The notes beneath the pieces are model-generated. The model was not told the origin of the DNA, made no database searches, and saw only the letters and a program-made list of their open reading frames with translations. 64,000 nucleotides of DNA from Cellvibrio sp. pealriver (lineage in GTDB: Bacteria; Pseudomonadota; Gammaproteobacteria; Pseudomonadales; Cellvibrionaceae), in contig NZ_KQ236688.1 in NCBI RefSeq assembly GCF_001183545.1, forward strand, positions 4,042,395-4,106,394, read 5' to 3'. The first letter of the stretch is position 1. Every line of letters begins with the position of its first letter. A program made the translations under genes and the position numbers. Below, one piece after another: positions 8,054-17,097 of this stretch.

Positions 8054-9001
8054 TTAGTCTGTATATAAATGACTAAGACCGGAAACTGCGTGGCGTTGCC
8101 AATGCTGTACAGCCCAAGCCAGTATTTCGGTGGTTGATACTCCCGCCAAATCAACTGGAGGATTCTGCCCTAAAAACATCAGTCCACGCCACAGGTTCTT
8201 GCTGGCATCTCCGGCTTCGATCGCTTTTGCATGGTTTTGTTTACTGAGCTTTTGCCCATTGGCATGTACTGCTAACGGGACGTGACCAAACCTTGGCAGT
8301 GGTGCACCTAACAACCCAAAAAAGAATAGCTGCCTCCCTGTGACTTCCAATAAGTCACTGCCGCGGATGGTATGGGTGATGCCTTGGGCAATATCATCGA
8401 CAACGACTGCCAAAGGGTAGGCAAACAAACCATCGCGCCGTTTCAGGATTTGGTCACCTGCCTGGGTGCGCAGGTTTTGAATTTGTATGCCCTGGATAAG
8501 ATCCTCAAACTCAATCAAGTCGTTACTGGCGCGATCAGGTAAATCATAGAGTTTCAACCGCAGCGAGTATGCTTGCCCCGGGCTTATCGGATGAGTGCGG
8601 CAATGACCGTTGTATATTCCACCCATGTGCGCCAGATCCTGACGGGAGCAGGTGCATGGGTAGACCCAATTTTTTTTCAGCAATACATCCAGACATTCCT
8701 GATAGGCCGGATGGCGTTGGCTTTGGTAGAGAACCTCGCCATCCCAATGCAGCCCGTGATCCTCAAGGCTCTGCAATATGTTGCGTGCTGCGCCTGGTTG
8801 TTCGCGCGGCAGGTCGAGATCTTCCATTCGCACCAACCATTGACCGTTGTTGGCTTTGGCATCCAGATAACTGGCGAGTGCGCTGACTAGCGAACCAAAA
8901 TGCAGTGGGCCTGTAGGTGATGGTGCAAAGCGGCCGATATAGCCTGAAACCTCAGTGTTGTCAGGTTGCGAGGGTGAGGTGTGGAGGGATGGGGCTGGCA
9001 T
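8054..9001 (-). CDS. gluQ: Glutamyl-Q tRNA(Asp) synthetase
   Basis: GluQRS activates glutamate and attaches it to the queuosine base of tRNA-Asp. The protein resembles the catalytic half of GluRS: RFAPSPTGPLHFGS near residues 24-37 (HIGH equivalent), a zinc-binding segment CTCSRQD...YNGHC, and KLSKQNHAK (KMSKS equivalent). At 315 residues it lacks the anticodon-binding domain, as expected for this family. It lies 38 bases after dksA, the usual dksA-gluQ pair. The first 20 residues are not conserved, so the true start could be slightly downstream. Confidence 0.95.
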   Translation of the reverse strand: MPAPSLHTSPSQPDNTEVSGYIGRFAPSPTGPLHFGSLVSALASYLDAKANNGQWLVRMEDLDLPREQPGAARNILQSLEDHGLHWDGEVLYQSQRHPAYQECLDVLLKKNWVYPCTCSRQDLAHMGGIYNGHCRTHPISPGQAYSLRLKLYDLPDRASNDLIEFEDLIQGIQIQNLRTQAGDQILKRRDGLFAYPLAVVVDDIAQGITHTIRGSDLLEVTGRQLFFFGLLGAPLPRFGHVPLAVHANGQKLSKQNHAKAIEAGDASKNLWRGLMFLGQNPPVDLAGVSTTEILAWAVQHWQRHAVSGLSHLYTD

Positions 9002-9039
9002 GGTCGTGGGGCGAGTATTGCTCGCCCCGCTGAATCGGC

Positions 9040-9483
9040 TTAGCCGCCGATTTGTTTTTCTTTGATCTCTGCAAGGGTTTTGCAGTCTACGCAGAGTGTC
9101 GCTGTTGGGCGCGCTTCAAGGCGACGAATACCAATTTCAACGCCGCAGGCATCGCAATAACCGTAATCGTTGTTCTCAATCAGCTCCAGAGTGCTGTCGA
9201 TTTTCTTGATCAGTTTGCGCTCGCGGTCACGGGTGCGCAGCTCAAGGCTGAATTCCTCTTCCTGGCTGGCGCGGTCAGCTGGGTCAGGGAAGTTCGCCGC
9301 TTCGTCTTTCATGTGGCTTACGGTGCGGTCTACTTCTTCCATCAACTCTGAACGCCAGTTGAGCAGCAGCTGCCGGAAGTGCAGTTTCTGGTTGTCGTTC
9401 ATGTACTCTTCGCCTTTTTTCTCCACGTAAGGAGTGAAAGGGCGTAGCGCGAAGGTTTCAGTAGAAGGTGATTTTTTCGCCAT
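9040..9483 (-). CDS. dksA: RNA polymerase-binding transcription factor DksA
   Basis: DksA acts with ppGpp at the RNA polymerase secondary channel in the stringent response. The 147 residues show the coiled-coil, the coiled-coil tip with DPADRAS (D67 and D70), and a four-cysteine zinc finger (C110, C113, C131, C134). The length and motifs are typical of full-function DksA. It heads the minus-strand dksA-gluQ-cbrX-cbrA run. Confidence 0.98.
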   Translation of the reverse strand: MAKKSPSTETFALRPFTPYVEKKGEEYMNDNQKLHFRQLLLNWRSELMEEVDRTVSHMKDEAANFPDPADRASQEEEFSLELRTRDRERKLIKKIDSTLELIENNDYGYCDACGVEIGIRRLEARPTATLCVDCKTLAEIKEKQIGG

Positions 9484-9757
9484 AGGTAGCGCCTCGTAAG
9501 ACTTCCTGGATCAGCTTATAGTGTTGCACCGCAGGGCGGGCATAATTAGAAGGGGGAGCAAGCTATCAGATAACAAATGCGAGTGCTAGCGTTTTTTCGT
9601 GCCCTGCATTGCGCGTAGCGGCATATCCCCAAGGCTGTGACAGCAATTTATTCCCAACCCGATGCAAACCTATTCCAAACAAAAACTATAGCCCCAAATT
9701 GGCGCAATTGTGCTTCAATTTGCGCCTTGTCTGCCTTCATTTGATTGTGATTCTTTT

Positions 9758-10468
9758 ATGGCTGTCTTGTTCCCTGCTCTGTTGCTTCGACGTTACAAAC
9801 GGTTTTTGGCGGATGTTCGTTTGCCGGACGGAAGTGAAATCACTATTCACTGCCCCAATACCGGTTCGATGAAAAATTGTGTCGTACCAGAAAGTCCTTG
9901 TTGGTATTCCCTGAGCGAAAATAAAGCGCGCAAATATCCACAAACACTGGAATTGGTCACTACATCTGGCGGCCACATTGCCGGTATCAATACCGGGCGC
10001 GCCAATGATTTGGTCGAGGCTGCAATCCAATCAGGCGTTATTACCGAACTACAAGGTTATGGTTCGCTCAAGCGCGAACAAATTTATGGTGAAGAAAAAT
10101 CGCGCATCGATTTTTTGTTAAGTAGCAATCCAGCAGATGCGCGGTTTTGTTACGTTGAAGTTAAAAATGTCACCTTGATGGAAAGCGAAGGCGAGGGTTT
10201 TTTTCCTGATGCAGTGAGCGAGCGTGGCAGTAAGCATTTGCGCGAGTTGATGGCGATGCGTGCGCAAGGGCACAGGGCTGTGTTGTTATTTTGTGTGCAG
10301 CACAGTGGGATATTATCGGTGCGCGCTGCCGCGCATATCGATGCCATTTATGCTGCGACGCTGGCCAGTGCGCATGCAGCCGGGGTCGAGGTGATTGCCT
10401 ATGGTGCGACGATTCAGCCTGAGCAACACCTCATTGCGTTGGATCGCCCGCTACCGGTTTTGTTGTAG
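9758..10468 (+). CDS. sfsA: Sugar fermentation stimulation protein A homolog
   Basis: SfsA is a conserved nucleic-acid-binding, nuclease-like protein of uncertain cellular role. The 236 residues include RRYKRFLADV, HCPNTGSMKNC, SRIDFLL, YVEVKNVTL and FPDAVSERGSKHLREL, all family hallmarks. I chose the ATG at 9758 because the conserved part begins right after it; an in-frame ATG at 9710 adds 16 residues without family resemblance. The 3' end overlaps the converging transporter gene by 38 bases. Confidence 0.93.
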   Translation: MAVLFPALLLRRYKRFLADVRLPDGSEITIHCPNTGSMKNCVVPESPCWYSLSENKARKYPQTLELVTTSGGHIAGINTGRANDLVEAAIQSGVITELQGYGSLKREQIYGEEKSRIDFLLSSNPADARFCYVEVKNVTLMESEGEGFFPDAVSERGSKHLRELMAMRAQGHRAVLLFCVQHSGILSVRAAAHIDAIYAATLASAHAAGVEVIAYGATIQPEQHLIALDRPLPVLL

Positions 10469-11375
10469 TGATTTTCGCCGTTGTGAAATTGACCACCGCA
10501 ACGGCCCCCAAAATTAAAATAGTCGCACTGAATTCCGGCCAGCCGGGGCGCTCGCCCAATAATAAAATTCCAGACAGGACTCCAATCAGCGGTGTGATTA
10601 ACGACGACAGAGAAGACACGCTGACGGGAACCAAACTGACCAATCGCACCCACGCCCAATAGCAAAACATAAAGGCGATAAACACATTGTAAAATACCCC
10701 CCAAAGCGCAAGATGCGATGGCATTTTTTGTGGTAGCCCATCAACAATCGCTGCAGCAATCAATACCGGAATGCTGGCCAGTAATAATAGCCAGCCAGTG
10801 AGCACCACGGTATTTATAGGGATTTTCCAGCGCTTCATCATCACTGTGCCCGCAGCCCAACACCAGGCGGCAACAATCATCAGTACTGCACCGATGAGTA
10901 AATTGTTATCGATTGGCCCACCAAACCAGCTGATTAATGACTCGCTCATTAATGCAAAAACACCTGCAGCTCCCAATAGCAATGCGATGCCCACGCGCAG
11001 AGTGAATTTATCCTGCAATACCCAAATGGATAAGAGTACTGTCCAGATGGGCATGGTGTAGCCCAATAATGCCGAGCGCCCGGCAGGCAATAAACTCAGT
11101 CCATAAGTGGCTAGCACATTCCATGCAATAATATTGAACAGGCATACCCAGAGAATTTTTTGAACAAATCCGCGAGGCATTTGCAGGGAGAGTCCGGAAA
11201 AACGCGCAATACCCAAAATTCCCAGGCCGCCTAAACACAAACAAAAACCGCGGAATGTCAGCGGTGGAATTTCACTGATGATAAATTTCATGATTGGCCA
11301 ATTAATTCCCCAGCCAATTGCCAAACCTATCAATAGCAAAATGCCTTCCGTAGACAGTCGATGTGAATTGGGCAT
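10431..11375 (-). CDS. DMT (EamA) family transporter
   Basis: The 314-residue protein has about ten hydrophobic segments in two repeated halves (EamA domains), with the family features GWGINWPIMK near the N-terminus and PVSVSSLSSLITPLIGVLSG in the second half. It is an inner membrane metabolite or drug exporter/importer; the substrate cannot be told. It converges on sfsA and overlaps its end by 38 bases. An 18-bp perfect palindrome lies about 75 bases upstream. Confidence 0.85.
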   Translation of the reverse strand: MPNSHRLSTEGILLLIGLAIGWGINWPIMKFIISEIPPLTFRGFCLCLGGLGILGIARFSGLSLQMPRGFVQKILWVCLFNIIAWNVLATYGLSLLPAGRSALLGYTMPIWTVLLSIWVLQDKFTLRVGIALLLGAAGVFALMSESLISWFGGPIDNNLLIGAVLMIVAAWCWAAGTVMMKRWKIPINTVVLTGWLLLLASIPVLIAAAIVDGLPQKMPSHLALWGVFYNVFIAFMFCYWAWVRLVSLVPVSVSSLSSLITPLIGVLSGILLLGERPGWPEFSATILILGAVAVVNFTTAKITTTKPVAGDPTQ

Positions 11376-11447
11376 GGAAATTTCTTCTTGTGACAGTGCG
11401 TTTTGTGAAGGCGCATTTACTTCGCGGGGCAGCGAGATCAGGGCGCG

Positions 11448-11465
11448 GGCGATTAATTAATCGCC
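11448..11465. repeat. Perfect 18-bp palindrome upstream of the DMT transporter
   Basis: GGCGATTAATTAATCGCC is self-complementary. It lies 73-90 bases before the transporter start and could be a dimeric-regulator operator. It is only one site and no regulator is adjacent, so function is open. Confidence 0.4.
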
Positions 11466-11537
11466 GCGGCTACAGCAAAACCGTGAACAATAAAAGGCTG
11501 CTAATAATTAATTCTCACTAAAGCTTAGCTGGGAAAA

Positions 11538-12083
11538 TTAATTCGTCTCGTTGGAGGGTGGGAATAGTTGCAATAACCGCGTAAAACTTTCACGTAACTT
11601 CTGTTCTGCTTTTAACGAAAAATGAATTAGCGGAATTCCTTCCGCGTTGCCGCGCCACACGAGGGTATTATTGCTCGATTGGGTTATATCAATAACGATA
11701 ACTCCCTCCTGCTTTCCTTGCCCCAGTGTTTGTCCGGTGCCCAATCCCACATTGCCATGACGACCGACCGGCAGGCCAATCCCTATACCGATACTGGTGT
11801 TGCCGCCACGGCTGATGCGGGAAAATACTTGCATATCAATAAGCATGTCGGCATTGCTATCTGCGGGCGTGAAGCCTTGTGCGCGCAATTGTTCATCTGC
11901 AAGCTGTTGCAGAAATTGTTTATTGGTGCCACCAATATCGATATCCACCGAACGCCAGCGGTAGGTTTTTAAATGGCTGAAATCTGTCCCGGCTTTGTGA
12001 TCATCGACGTATTTGATATTGGCGCAGGCGCTCAGGAGTGAAAACACTCCAGTGAGCAATAAAATTGAAACAAAAAGGCGCAT
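11538..12083 (-). CDS. DUF4136 lipoprotein
   Basis: The 181 residues begin with a lipoprotein signal peptide (VFSLLSAC, lipobox Cys about residue 20). The mature part has the DUF4136 pattern: DFSHLKTYRW, ADEQLRAQGF, ADMLIDMQV and a central glycine-rich stretch (SIGIGIGLPVGRHGNVGLG), ending in a conserved VWRGNAEG segment. Function of the family is not known; the protein is likely an envelope lipoprotein. It is divergent from uppP with about 150 bases between them. Confidence 0.85.
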   Translation of the reverse strand: MRLFVSILLLTGVFSLLSACANIKYVDDHKAGTDFSHLKTYRWRSVDIDIGGTNKQFLQQLADEQLRAQGFTPADSNADMLIDMQVFSRISRGGNTSIGIGIGLPVGRHGNVGLGTGQTLGQGKQEGVIVIDITQSSNNTLVWRGNAEGIPLIHFSLKAEQKLRESFTRLLQLFPPSNETN

Positions 12084-12231
12084 GCTGTGTCTCCTATGGA
12101 ATCCTGTGTCACGAGTATAACGCTATATAGACATCGGGTATGGGCACAGAGTTTGCAAACACGAAATAATTGCCGCAGACTTGCGCCGCCGAACCATTGA
12201 GTGATTACTATTGTTTGACTAAGGAGTTGTT

Positions 12232-13050
12232 GTGGATTTATTGCTGATTTTCAAAGCCATCATCATGGGGCTGGTAGAAGGGGTAACCGAGTTTTTACCT
12301 ATATCGAGTACCGGGCATTTAATTGTCGTCGGGGATTTGATTAATTTTCATAACGACGGCCGGGTATTTGAAATTGCTATCCAATTGGGCGCTATTTTGG
12401 CTGTAGTAGTTGAATACCGGCGCAAATTTACCCAGGTTGCATTCGGCATGTTTAGCGATCCACAGGCGCAAAAATTTATCACCAATCTGATTATTGCATT
12501 TATTCCCGCTGCCATTGTGGGGGTGTTATTCATATCGCTGATCAAAACCTATTTATTTAACGCATTGACCGTTGCCACTATGTTGATTTTGGGTGGCTTG
12601 GTAATTCTGTGGGCAGAGCGGCGAAAGCACGATATCCGTGTCACAGATGTCGATGACATAAGCTGGCGGGATGCATTAAAAGTAGGTTTATTTCAGGTGA
12701 TGTCGATGATTCCGGGGACTTCCCGCTCGGGCGCTACGATTATTGGTGGTTTATTTATTGGATTGGATCGCAAAGTAGCTGCAGAGTTTTCATTTTTCCT
12801 CGCCGTGCCAACCATGGTTGCCGCCACCGTTTACGATATATATAAACACCGTGATTTATTGGAAATGGGCGACTTCCCAATGTTTGCCGCCGGTTTTATC
12901 ACCGCGTTTATTAGCGCCTGGATTGCTGTGCGTACGCTTGTGCGTTTTGTCGCCAATCATAGCTACGAGATTTTTGCCTGGTACCGAATTGCGTTCGGAT
13001 TATTGATTTTGATTACCGCCTATACCGGCATGGTGAGTTGGTCCATGTGA
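12232..13050 (+). CDS. uppP: Undecaprenyl-diphosphatase UppP (BacA)
   Basis: UppP dephosphorylates undecaprenyl pyrophosphate in the inner membrane to recycle the cell-wall lipid carrier. The 272-residue polytopic protein carries the two family motifs: [18 protein letters not shown] at residues 13-30 (with E17 and E20) and PGTSRSG near 161-167. The start is a GTG preceded by AAGGAG. It stands alone on the plus strand; a weak A/T-rich hairpin follows the stop. Confidence 0.97.
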   Translation: MDLLLIFKAIIMGLVEGVTEFLPISSTGHLIVVGDLINFHNDGRVFEIAIQLGAILAVVVEYRRKFTQVAFGMFSDPQAQKFITNLIIAFIPAAIVGVLFISLIKTYLFNALTVATMLILGGLVILWAERRKHDIRVTDVDDISWRDALKVGLFQVMSMIPGTSRSGATIIGGLFIGLDRKVAAEFSFFLAVPTMVAATVYDIYKHRDLLEMGDFPMFAAGFITAFISAWIAVRTLVRFVANHSYEIFAWYRIAFGLLILITAYTGMVSWSM

Positions 13051-13169
13051 CAGAAAGGTTTATTTAATCTTTCTTTACACGGCAATGCTTGAGTCTTGTG
13101 GGTGGATATTTTGTAATCGTCCCGCGTTTAATACCAATCATAAATTTACTCAACCAGAGGAACACTTCA

Positions 13170-13436
13170 ATGCGCAAATTACTCCTGACTTCACTGGTAT
13201 TATTAAGTCCATTCGCTGTTGCCGGCCCTGAGTGCACAACGGTAGAAAAATCCCAGTGGCTGGATCAAACTAAATTTCAGGATGACTTGAAGGCTAAAGG
13301 TTACGAGATCAAAGTGTTTAAAGTGACCGATGGCAATTGCTATGAAATTTATGGCTGGAACAAAGAAAAGCAAAAAGTTGAAATTTATTTCAATCCGGTG
13401 ACGGGCGAGATCGTTAAAGAAGAGATCGAAGACTAA
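13170..13436 (+). CDS. Small secreted PepSY-like protein
   Basis: The 88-residue product begins with a signal peptide (MRKLLLTSLVLLSPFAVAG), followed by a domain of about 65 residues of PepSY type: KFQDDLKAKGYEIKVFKVTDGNCYEIYGWNKEKQKVEIYFNPVTGEI. Two cysteines (in PECTT and GNCYE) could pair in the periplasm. I chose the ATG at 13170 (AGAGGAACACTTCA upstream) over an in-frame ATG at 13089. It lies two bases before the cytochrome b gene, so the pair forms an operon, as often seen for PepSY proteins and cytochrome b561. Confidence 0.85.
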   Translation: MRKLLLTSLVLLSPFAVAGPECTTVEKSQWLDQTKFQDDLKAKGYEIKVFKVTDGNCYEIYGWNKEKQKVEIYFNPVTGEIVKEEIED

Positions 13437-13438
13437 TT

Positions 13439-13999
13439 ATGTCACCTGCAATGATTACGCTATGGGACCCGCTTGTGCGGGTTTTTCATTGGTCGATAGC
13501 TATCATTTTTGTGGCCAATATGTATTTCAATGAGGCGGGTGATGATTGGCACCAATGGTTAGGTTACGCAATGGTGGCGTTGTTGCTGGTGCGCTTTATA
13601 TGGGGTTTTGTGGGCAAAGGGGCTGCGCGCTGGGCGGATTTTTTCCCTACGCCAGCGCGTCTCTCTGCGCATATCGGTGCATTGGTGCGCGGTCAGGCAT
13701 ACCATCGTATGGGGCATTCACCTTTGGGTGCATTGGTCATGATCTTGATGATGCTGTGCTTGTTGGCGCTGGGCGTTACCGGTTTTTTGGCGCAAGAGGT
13801 GGATTATTTCTGGGGGGAGGATTGGATCATTGATCTTCACGATGCGATTGCCAACAGTTTATTGGTGTTGGTATTGCTGCACATCGTTGCAGCTTTATTT
13901 GAAAGTTATCGCCTCAAGGAAAATTTGCCGCTGTCGATGATCACCGGAAAGCGCCGTCTGGGTGAGCTGGATTCAAATCACTCTCATCCCCAAGGTTAA
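13439..13999 (+). CDS. Cytochrome b561 family protein
   Basis: The 186-residue membrane protein has four hydrophobic segments with histidines suitable for two b hemes (H17 in RVFHWSI, H38 in DWHQWLGY, and His in DLHDAIAN and LLHIVAAL). This matches the bacterial cytochrome b561/Ni-Fe hydrogenase b-type family, which passes electrons across the inner membrane. It follows the PepSY-like gene by two bases. Its stop is six bases from the end of the converging DUF971 gene. Confidence 0.9.
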   Translation: MSPAMITLWDPLVRVFHWSIAIIFVANMYFNEAGDDWHQWLGYAMVALLLVRFIWGFVGKGAARWADFFPTPARLSAHIGALVRGQAYHRMGHSPLGALVMILMMLCLLALGVTGFLAQEVDYFWGEDWIIDLHDAIANSLLVLVLLHIVAALFESYRLKENLPLSMITGKRRLGELDSNHSHPQG

Positions 14000-14004
14000 A
14001 CACA

Positions 14005-14382
14005 CTACACAAATCGCACAATGCTGGTGTCGCGTTCCCGACTTTTCCCGGCATTGTGCAATTTGTTCTCATACTCTTGCCAGAGCGACTCCTGATTTTT
14101 TGCCAGCTCGTAAAAATAATCCCAAGTGTAAATACCACTGTCGTGGCCATCATCAAAAACCAGCTTGAGCGCATAGTTTCCTGCGCGTTCAAGCTGGGTG
14201 ATCCGCACATCTTTCTTGCCGAATTGCAGGACTTCCTGGCCTACACCATGACCTTTTACCTCGGCACTCGGTGAGTGCACGCGCAAAAATTCGGCGGGCA
14301 ATAAAAACTGCTCGCCGTCAAAATGCAGCTCCAGTTGTTGCGATTGTTTGTGCAGCAAAATTTTACTGGGAATTTTGGTCAT
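14005..14382 (-). CDS. DUF971 domain protein
   Basis: The 125-residue protein matches the DUF971 family (also the N-terminal domain of gamma-butyrobetaine hydroxylase): LHKQSQQLELHFDG, LPAEFLRVHSPSAEV, GRKDVRI-like and DDGHDSGIYTWDYFYEL. The role is unknown; the family is linked to iron-sulfur or metal handling in other contexts. It follows hslU by 23 bases on the same strand, a neighbourhood also found in Pseudomonas, so it probably shares the heat-shock transcript. Confidence 0.88.
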   Translation of the reverse strand: MTKIPSKILLHKQSQQLELHFDGEQFLLPAEFLRVHSPSAEVKGHGVGQEVLQFGKKDVRITQLERAGNYALKLVFDDGHDSGIYTWDYFYELAKNQESLWQEYENKLHNAGKSRERDTSIVRFV

Positions 14383-14405
14383 AGTGTTTTTACAACATGT
14401 AATGC

Positions 14406-15728
14406 TTACAGAATAAAGCGGCTTAAGTCTTCGTTTTTCGCAAGTTCGCCCAGATGTGATTCTACAAAAGGTGCATCAATTTCCACTGTGCGATTACCAT
14501 CACCGGCGGTGAAAGAAACATCTTCCAGTAAGCGTTCAAGAATGGTGTGCAAGCGGCGCGCGCCAATATTTTCAGTGCGCTCGTTTACATCAAATGCGGT
14601 TTCCGCAATGCGGCGAATACCATCTTTGGTAAATGTGATTTCAACACCTTCGGTTTTTAGTAACGCTTCTTGCTGTTCCGTTAGCGATGCTTTGGGTTCG
14701 GTAAGAATGCGTTCAAAATCATCCGGTGTTAATGCTTGCAGCTCAACGCGAATAGGTAAGCGTCCCTGTAGTTCCGGAATTAAATCCGACGGTTTGCTCA
14801 AGTGAAACGCACCCGACGTAATAAATAAGATATGGTCAGTTTTAATCGAACCATGTTTGGTGGTCACTGTGCAGCCTTCAATTAATGGCAGCAAGTCGCG
14901 CTGAACGCCTTCGCGTGATACATCTGCGCCGGTTACATTGCCACGGCGTGCAACTTTGTCGATCTCATCGATAAACACAATGCCGTTTTGCTCAGCCGCT
15001 TCAATCGCTTGCGTTTTGATATCTTCATCGCTTACCAGTTTCGCTGCTTCTTCATCTTGCAATTGTTTGAAAGCTTTTTTCACCGTCATCTTGGCTTTTT
15101 TGGTTTTGTCGCGGCCGAGCGATGAAAACATGCTTTGCAATTGGTTGGTCATGTCTTCCATGCCGGGTGGAGCCATGATTTCAACACCAACACTTGCGGC
15201 TGCAATATCAATTTCAATTTCTTTATCGTCTAGGTCACCTTCGCGCAATTTTTTGCGGAAAATTTGGCGGGTGCCTGATTCATGTTTGCTCTCTTCAGAA
15301 GATAAATCGCGTGCTGGAGGTAAAAGTGCATCCAGAATGCGTTCTTCCGCGGCTTCGGCAGCGCGATGCTGTACAGATTTCATCGCTTGCTCGCGGCACA
15401 TTTTGATGGAGACATCGACCAGGTCGCGAATAATGGATTCAACATCGCGGCCCACGTATCCCACTTCAGTAAATTTAGTGGCTTCTACTTTTATAAACGG
15501 CGCGTTGGCGAGCTTTGCCAGGCGGCGTGCAATTTCGGTTTTGCCGACACCGGTGGGGCCGATCATCAAAATATTTTTGGGTGTGATTTCATTGCGCATA
15601 TCGGCGGGCACTTGCATGCGACGCCAGCGATTGCGCAGTGCAATTGCCACAGCGCGTTTGGCATCGGCCTGGCCGACGATGTGTTTATCTAATTCGTGCA
15701 CGATTTCGCGCGGAGTCATGGAGGACAT
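14406..15728 (-). CDS. hslU: ATP-dependent protease ATPase subunit HslU
   Basis: HslU is the AAA+ unfoldase that feeds substrates to HslV. The 440 residues show the N-terminal [16 protein letters not shown], Walker A GPTGVGKT at 57-64, Walker [13 protein letters not shown], and the intermediate I-domain (about 110-240), and the protein ends in the ...DLSRFIL tail that docks into HslV. It lies downstream of hslV, separated by a pair of inverted repeat elements. Confidence 0.98.
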   Translation of the reverse strand: MSSMTPREIVHELDKHIVGQADAKRAVAIALRNRWRRMQVPADMRNEITPKNILMIGPTGVGKTEIARRLAKLANAPFIKVEATKFTEVGYVGRDVESIIRDLVDVSIKMCREQAMKSVQHRAAEAAEERILDALLPPARDLSSEESKHESGTRQIFRKKLREGDLDDKEIEIDIAAASVGVEIMAPPGMEDMTNQLQSMFSSLGRDKTKKAKMTVKKAFKQLQDEEAAKLVSDEDIKTQAIEAAEQNGIVFIDEIDKVARRGNVTGADVSREGVQRDLLPLIEGCTVTTKHGSIKTDHILFITSGAFHLSKPSDLIPELQGRLPIRVELQALTPDDFERILTEPKASLTEQQEALLKTEGVEITFTKDGIRRIAETAFDVNERTENIGARRLHTILERLLEDVSFTAGDGNRTVEIDAPFVESHLGELAKNEDLSRFIL

Positions 15729-15741
15729 AAAAAACTCTTAA

Positions 15742-15824
15742 GTAGCCCGCATGGAGTGAAACGTAATGCGGGGTGGTTAATCAATTAAGAACTCCCGTAT
15801 TTCGCTAGGCTCCATACGGGCTAC
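15742..15824. repeat. Inverted pair of REP-like palindromic elements between hslV and hslU
   Basis: Two copies of a roughly 32-base element beginning GTAGCCCGYATGGAG face each other (15742-15773 on plus, 15793-15824 on minus). Each copy is itself an imperfect palindrome (CCCGCAT...ATGCGGG and CCCGTAT...ATACGGG). The pair resembles REP/BIME elements; GTAGCCCG(G/T)ATGGAGC-type elements are common in proteobacterial intergenes. Inside an operon it may stabilise the upstream hslV message or tune hslU expression. Confidence 0.75.
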
Positions 15825-15829
15825 GGCTA

Positions 15830-16354
15830 TCAATATTCGAGTGTTTCGATCGTGTGTGTTTGATTGGTGAAGACGCAAATATCGCCTGCGATTTTCAGCC
15901 CTTTTTCAACAATGGTGCGCGCATCGAGCGAGGTGTTTTCCAGTAGTGCGCGTGCAGCGGCTTGCGCGTAATTGCCGCCGGAGCCAATCGCAATTAAATC
16001 GTCTTCGGGCTGGATGACATCGCCATTGCCGGTAATGATGAGCGAAGCGTCTTTGTCCGCGACGGCAAGTAAGGCCTCAAGGCGACGCAAGCTACGATCA
16101 GTTCGCCAATCTTTGGCGAGTTCAACCGCGGCGCGGGTGAGTTGGCCATTGTGCGCTTCGAGCTTGGCTTCAAAGCGTTCGAACAGGGTAAATGCATCGG
16201 CGGTGCCGCCTGCAAATCCAGCGATGACCTGATTTTTGTAAAGGCGGCGCACTTTGCGTGCATTGCCTTTCATGACGGTGTTGCCGAGCGAGACCTGGCC
16301 ATCGCCGCCGATTACCACTTGCCCTTCACGGCGTACAGAGAGAATTGTAGTCAC
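15830..16354 (-). CDS. hslV: ATP-dependent protease peptidase subunit HslV
   Basis: HslV is the proteasome-like threonine peptidase of HslUV. The start is a GTG at 16354, because the catalytic Thr must become residue 1 after Met removal (M-TTILSVRR) and AAGGA stands upstream; a longer frame would bury it. The 174 residues include [23 protein letters not shown], the [10 protein letters not shown] loop and [17 protein letters not shown] sigma-32 promoter lies 40-65 bases upstream. Confidence 0.98.
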   Translation of the reverse strand: MTTILSVRREGQVVIGGDGQVSLGNTVMKGNARKVRRLYKNQVIAGFAGGTADAFTLFERFEAKLEAHNGQLTRAAVELAKDWRTDRSLRRLEALLAVADKDASLIITGNGDVIQPEDDLIAIGSGGNYAQAAARALLENTSLDARTIVEKGLKIAGDICVFTNQTHTIETLEY

Positions 16355-16393
16355 TGGACTTCCTTTAAGATTGACATCACAGAAGCCAGAAAA

Positions 16394-16419
16394 ATGGGGG
16401 CACACATACCTTTTTCAAG
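16394..16419 (-). promoter_or_regulatory. Sigma-32 (RpoH) heat-shock promoter of hslVU
   Basis: On the minus strand CTTGAAA (16419-16413) is followed after exactly 13 bases by CCCCAT (16399-16394), a perfect match to the E. coli RpoH consensus with its common spacing. Transcription would start near 16387, about 33 bases before the hslV GTG. It separates hslVU-DUF971 from ftsN. Confidence 0.9.
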
Positions 16420-16452
16420 GCATGTGCATCAAGCAGATAAGAAGGGTGGGCC

Positions 16453-16998
16453 TTACTTGGTTTTTGCGCGCTTGAGTACCAGCGCATTGTATTGGTTGTT
16501 GACCAGTTGGGTGCGTGCGCTTGTCAGTGCAGTTTGGGTGGCAAACGGGCCAACCACAACGCGATGCCAGATTTCCCCTTTGCGAATTTCCACGGTTTCT
16601 ATGTGTGCATCGAGATTGATCAAAATTAATTGCGCACGCAATTTATCTGCATCATCCGCGCTCGGGAAAGAGCCAACTTGCAAAATGTACTCGGTTGCCT
16701 GGTCTTGCGCGGGTTTTTCTTCGTTGATCGTTTCGCTTGCGGGCACAATAGTTTCACTTTCCTGCAGCAATTTGTAGAAATCAAAGCGCGGTTTGGGCGT
16801 TTTGTTTTCCGTTACTTTCGGTTTTGGTTCTTCTTTGGGTGCAGGTTCAGCCGCAGGGTTTTTAATGAAGTAGAGGCTTGCGGCAAAAGCACCTAGCACC
16901 AATCCGGCAATAAACCACACCCAAGGCGGTGTTGCACTGTTGGTGGAGGATGTGCGGCGCGCGGGTGCACGGCCTTTTTTGGCGAAATCTCTGCTCAT
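16453..16998 (-). CDS. ftsN: Cell division protein FtsN-like SPOR-domain protein
   Basis: The 181-residue protein has a short basic cytoplasmic end, one membrane helix (about 28-46, PWVWFIAGLVLGAFAASLYF), a Pro/Lys/Glu-rich linker, and a C-terminal SPOR domain (about 105-180, YILQVGSFPSADDADKLRAQL) that binds denuded septal peptidoglycan. FtsN activates septal wall synthesis. It lies between priA and hslV, as the corresponding gene does in other gammaproteobacteria (argS, often also there, is not in this window). Another SPOR protein is possible but FtsN is the best fit. Confidence 0.85.
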   Translation of the reverse strand: MSRDFAKKGRAPARRTSSTNSATPPWVWFIAGLVLGAFAASLYFIKNPAAEPAPKEEPKPKVTENKTPKPRFDFYKLLQESETIVPASETINEEKPAQDQATEYILQVGSFPSADDADKLRAQLILINLDAHIETVEIRKGEIWHRVVVGPFATQTALTSARTQLVNNQYNALVLKRAKTK

Positions 16999-17097
16999 GT
17001 AAATCGTATATCCGGATTGAAACGAGGCGCGATTGTAAACGGGCGACAGGTTTGAGTCACTAATCGGTGTATATGACCGCGCGCGTAGGCAGTTGGT

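Noticed and set aside
13050..13080. Weak hairpin AGAAAG/CTTTCT after uppP as a terminator.
   Set aside because: The stem is short and A/T-rich, so the support is too weak to list as a feature.
14938..15741. A 267-residue plus-strand frame opposite hslU.
   Set aside because: It is antisense to a conserved gene, with low-complexity Ser/Arg composition typical of shadow frames.
16355..16405. Longer HslV start upstream of the GTG at 16354.
   Set aside because: The catalytic threonine must follow the initiator Met; the extension would also run through the predicted promoter start region.
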